Below are positions 62,003 through 64,000 of a DNA stretch of 64,000 bases, piece after piece (positions within the stretch are counted from its first letter, which is position 1; each line of letters starts with the position of its first letter). The notes beneath the pieces are model-generated. The model made no database searches. It worked only from the letters and a program-made list of their open reading frames with translations, and had not been told where the DNA came from. Position numbers and translations under genes: made by a program. The DNA is taken from contig NZ_FNJC01000003.1 of the NCBI RefSeq assembly GCF_900104305.1, forward strand, positions 496,001 to 560,000. The letters run 5' to 3'. The stretch comes from Filomicrobium insigne (GTDB taxonomy: Bacteria; Pseudomonadota; Alphaproteobacteria; Rhizobiales; Hyphomicrobiaceae).

Positions 62003-62935
62003 ATGACGACGATTTCCGCCTCGATGGTGAAAGAGCTGCGCGAAAAAACCGGCGCGGGCATGATGGATTGCAAGGCGGCGCTGACGGAAAACGGCGGTGA
62101 TATGGAAGCCGCCATCGACTGGCTGCGCAAAAAAGGCCTGTCAAAGGCTGCTAAGAAGTCTGACCGCGTTGCCGCGGAAGGTTTGGTCGCGGTAACCGCC
62201 TCCGGAACGGAAGGCGCCGTTGTCGAGGTCAACTCCGAAACGGACTTCGTTGCACGTAACGACCAGTTCCAGGACATGGTTCGTACCATTGCGTCCCTTG
62301 CAAGCGAAGCGCAGGGCGATGTCGCAAAGCTGCTGGCGATGAACTATCCTGGCAAATCCCTGACCGTCGAAGACTACGTCAAGGAAATGGTCGCGACGAT
62401 CGGCGAAAACATGACGGTACGCCGGACCGCCACGCTTAAAGTCAGCGATGGCGTCGTAGCTGAGTACGTCCACAACAAGGCCGCTGACGGCCTTGGAAAG
62501 ATCGGCGTTCTCGTCGCCCTCGAAAGCTCTGGCGACAAGAGCAAGCTCGCTGAATTCGGCCGCCAAGTCGCTATGCATATCGCCGCGGCAAACCCGCTGG
62601 CACTCTCTCCGGAAGAACTCGACAACACCGTCATTGAGCGCGAACGGGCGATCTATACGGAGCAGGCTGCAGCATCCGGAAAGCCGGCTGAAATCATCGA
62701 AAAGATGGTGGAAGGCCGCCTGCGGAAGGAATTCTTCCAGCAGGTTGTTCTGCCTCAGCAGGTATTTGTGCTCGATGGCAAGGCTAGCGTGGAGCAGGCG
62801 ATTGCCAATGCAGCCAAGACCGTTGGCGCCCCCATCAAGGTAACGGGCTTCGTGCGCTATGGTCTGGGCGAAGGTATCGAAAAGAAGGAAGACGACTTCG
62901 CTGCTGAAGTTGCTGCGGCTTCGGGCGCAAAATAA
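62003..62935 (+). CDS. tsf: elongation factor Ts
   Basis: EF-Ts exchanges GDP for GTP on EF-Tu. The 310-residue protein has the N-terminal helical module [27 protein letters not shown], and the core motif [16 protein letters not shown], then VLVALESSG and [12 protein letters not shown] in the second half-domain. I chose ATG 62003 because it matches the family start; ATG 61991 would add four residues. It follows rpsB as usual and ends in a clear terminator. Confidence 0.96.
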   Translation: MTTISASMVKELREKTGAGMMDCKAALTENGGDMEAAIDWLRKKGLSKAAKKSDRVAAEGLVAVTASGTEGAVVEVNSETDFVARNDQFQDMVRTIASLASEAQGDVAKLLAMNYPGKSLTVEDYVKEMVATIGENMTVRRTATLKVSDGVVAEYVHNKAADGLGKIGVLVALESSGDKSKLAEFGRQVAMHIAAANPLALSPEELDNTVIERERAIYTEQAAASGKPAEIIEKMVEGRLRKEFFQQVVLPQQVFVLDGKASVEQAIANAAKTVGAPIKVTGFVRYGLGEGIEKKEDDFAAEVAAASGAK

Positions 62936-62964
62936 GCCGATAACCCGCGAAAATTCAAAAAATG

Positions 62965-63003
62965 ATACCGGCTGGCTGCTTTCGCAGTCAGCCGGTATTT
63001 TTT
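62965..63003 (+). terminator. intrinsic terminator after tsf
   Basis: A 15-bp stem (62965-62979 with 62984-62998, one G-T pair), a 4-base loop and a run of six T follow the tsf stop by about 30 bases. It separates rpsB-tsf from pyrH. Confidence 0.88.
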
Positions 63004-63116
63004 AACCTCTGGTCATGTACCCCGGGATGCGGCATGTCTTGGCCGCCAATGAGCTGCCAACGGGCGATCCCAAGGTCGTCGATCACTGCTGAACTGGACA
63101 CGCCACGGGAGGGATC

Positions 63117-63848
63117 ATGAGCGGGACCCAGAGTGAACTGAAATACAAACGTCTTCTATTAAAGCTCTCCGGTGAAGCTCTTGCAGGCGACGGCGCATAC
63201 GGCATCGATCCTGAGGTCGTTGGGCGCCTTGCTAAGGAAATTTCCGAAGCCGCAGCCGCTGGATGCCAAATTTCTGTTGTCGTTGGGGGCGGGAACATCT
63301 TCCGTGGCCTGCAGGGTGCCGCCCGCGGCATGGAGCGCGCAACGGCCGACTACATGGGAATGCTGGCAACCGTCATGAACGCGCTGGCCCTATCCGGCGC
63401 ACTGTCGCAGCTCAAGACATCTTCGCGCGTGCTCTCGGCGATTCCCATGACGACCGTCTGCGAATCTTACGTTCGTCCCAAGGCCTTGCATCACCTGAGA
63501 AAAGGCCGCGTCGTAATTTTCGCGGCGGGCACTGGCAATCCGTTTTTCACAACCGATACGGCGGCAACACTCCGCGCCATCGAGATGGGTTGCGACGCGG
63601 TCGTCAAGGCCACGCAGGTTGACGGAATATATTCTGCAGACCCCAAGACGACGCCGGATGCGGTGCGCTATGATGCGCTGAGTTACTCCGAGGTCCTTGC
63701 TCGAGACTTGAAGGTGATGGATGGCGCGGCGATCGCACTTGCCCGCGATAATCGTCTTCCGGTAGTTGTGTTTTCTATCGCTGAACCAGGCAATCTCCTC
63801 AAACTATTGAAGGGAGAGGCGCGCGCCACAGTAATCCAGCCCGGCTAA
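63117..63848 (+). CDS. pyrH: uridylate kinase
   Basis: PyrH phosphorylates UMP to UDP. The 243-residue protein of the amino-acid-kinase family has [68 protein letters not shown] and [20 protein letters not shown] precedes the ATG by 6 bases. The usual next gene is frr. Confidence 0.97.
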   Translation: MSGTQSELKYKRLLLKLSGEALAGDGAYGIDPEVVGRLAKEISEAAAAGCQISVVVGGGNIFRGLQGAARGMERATADYMGMLATVMNALALSGALSQLKTSSRVLSAIPMTTVCESYVRPKALHHLRKGRVVIFAAGTGNPFFTTDTAATLRAIEMGCDAVVKATQVDGIYSADPKTTPDAVRYDALSYSEVLARDLKVMDGAAIALARDNRLPVVVFSIAEPGNLLKLLKGEARATVIQPG

Positions 63849-63994
63849 AGCGCGGGAATTGGGGTTCTGAACGGAATACAGCGGCATCGGCTGGTCTTTC
63901 GATGCCATGCACGCTATGAGCGGGATGAAGCCCGTCGAAAGAGGTGGCTCGGTCGGTCGGGTGAACTCGGCCGGCACCGGCAAGGAAATTGGAA

Positions 63995-64000
63995 ATGAGC
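63995..64000 (+). CDS. frr: probable first codons of ribosome recycling factor
   Basis: An ATG with a good ribosome site (AAGGAAA, 63983-63989) stands at the very end of the window, 146 bases after pyrH. Only two codons (Met-Ser) are visible, so the name rests on the widely conserved order tsf-pyrH-frr. Confidence 0.35.

Overview
The window reads as a chromosomal segment of an alphaproteobacterium of the order Hyphomicrobiales, most likely Hyphomicrobium-like. This is inferred from gene families and gene order, not from a marker gene. Supporting signs are ribonuclease J, the short prolyl-tRNA synthetase, a DUF1467 protein beside methylmalonyl-CoA epimerase, a ribosomal protein S2 of 331 residues with an extra C-terminal domain, and the order serB/miaA/ilv, dapA-smpB, rpoZ-rsh-pdxJ-lepB-rnc-era, nuo-birA-rnj-mce-proS-lolCD, dnaE-rpsB-tsf-pyrH. 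I see no rRNA, tRNA, CRISPR array, prophage or insertion sequence.

Layout. 0-7 kb: end of an ATM1-like ABC exporter, serB opposite miaA, then the acetolactate synthase genes, whose large and small subunit genes are separated by a glycosyltransferase and a glutathione S-transferase. 7-12 kb: a cell-envelope cluster of a BON/coiled-coil/OmpA protein, a 32-residue membrane microprotein and a membrane-anchored protein with three copies of a helical domain. 12-20 kb: hydrolase and lytic transglycosylase (minus), dapA, smpB, a redoxin-fold protein without its peroxidatic cysteine, a family 5-like uracil-DNA glycosylase and a NYN protein (minus), then a gene-poor stretch. 20-27 kb: rpoZ, rsh, DUF2062, pdxJ, lepB, rnc, era, with no acpS or recO where these are often found. 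27-44.7 kb: nuoGHIJKLMN without nuoA-F, with a small extra membrane-protein gene between nuoI and nuoJ, then birA, rnj, mce, DUF1467, proS, lolC and lolD.

44.7-57 kb looks like an accessory block between lolD and dnaE, two genes I recall as neighbours in relatives. It holds a DctPQM TRAP transporter divergent from a gamma-glutamyltransferase-family hydrolase, then a four-gene redox cluster, then a TPR protein and a small phosphatase-like protein. The redox cluster is the most interesting part. One polypeptide joins an NAD(P)H/FAD oxidoreductase module, a [2Fe-2S] module and a five-helix membrane domain in which two helices each carry two histidines 14 residues apart. It is followed by a membrane-anchored cytochrome c with eleven haem-binding motifs, a monohaem DUF3365 (Tll0287-like) protein and a single-domain globin with Tyr B10 and Gln E7. 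I read this as a possible electron conduit from cytoplasmic NAD(P)H to the periplasm, with a sensor or shuttle and an NO/O2-reactive globin. Its substrate is unknown.

57-64 kb: dnaE, rpsB, tsf, pyrH and probably the first bases of frr. A roughly 200-nt structured RNA candidate lies on the minus strand upstream of proS (about 40.76-40.96 kb).
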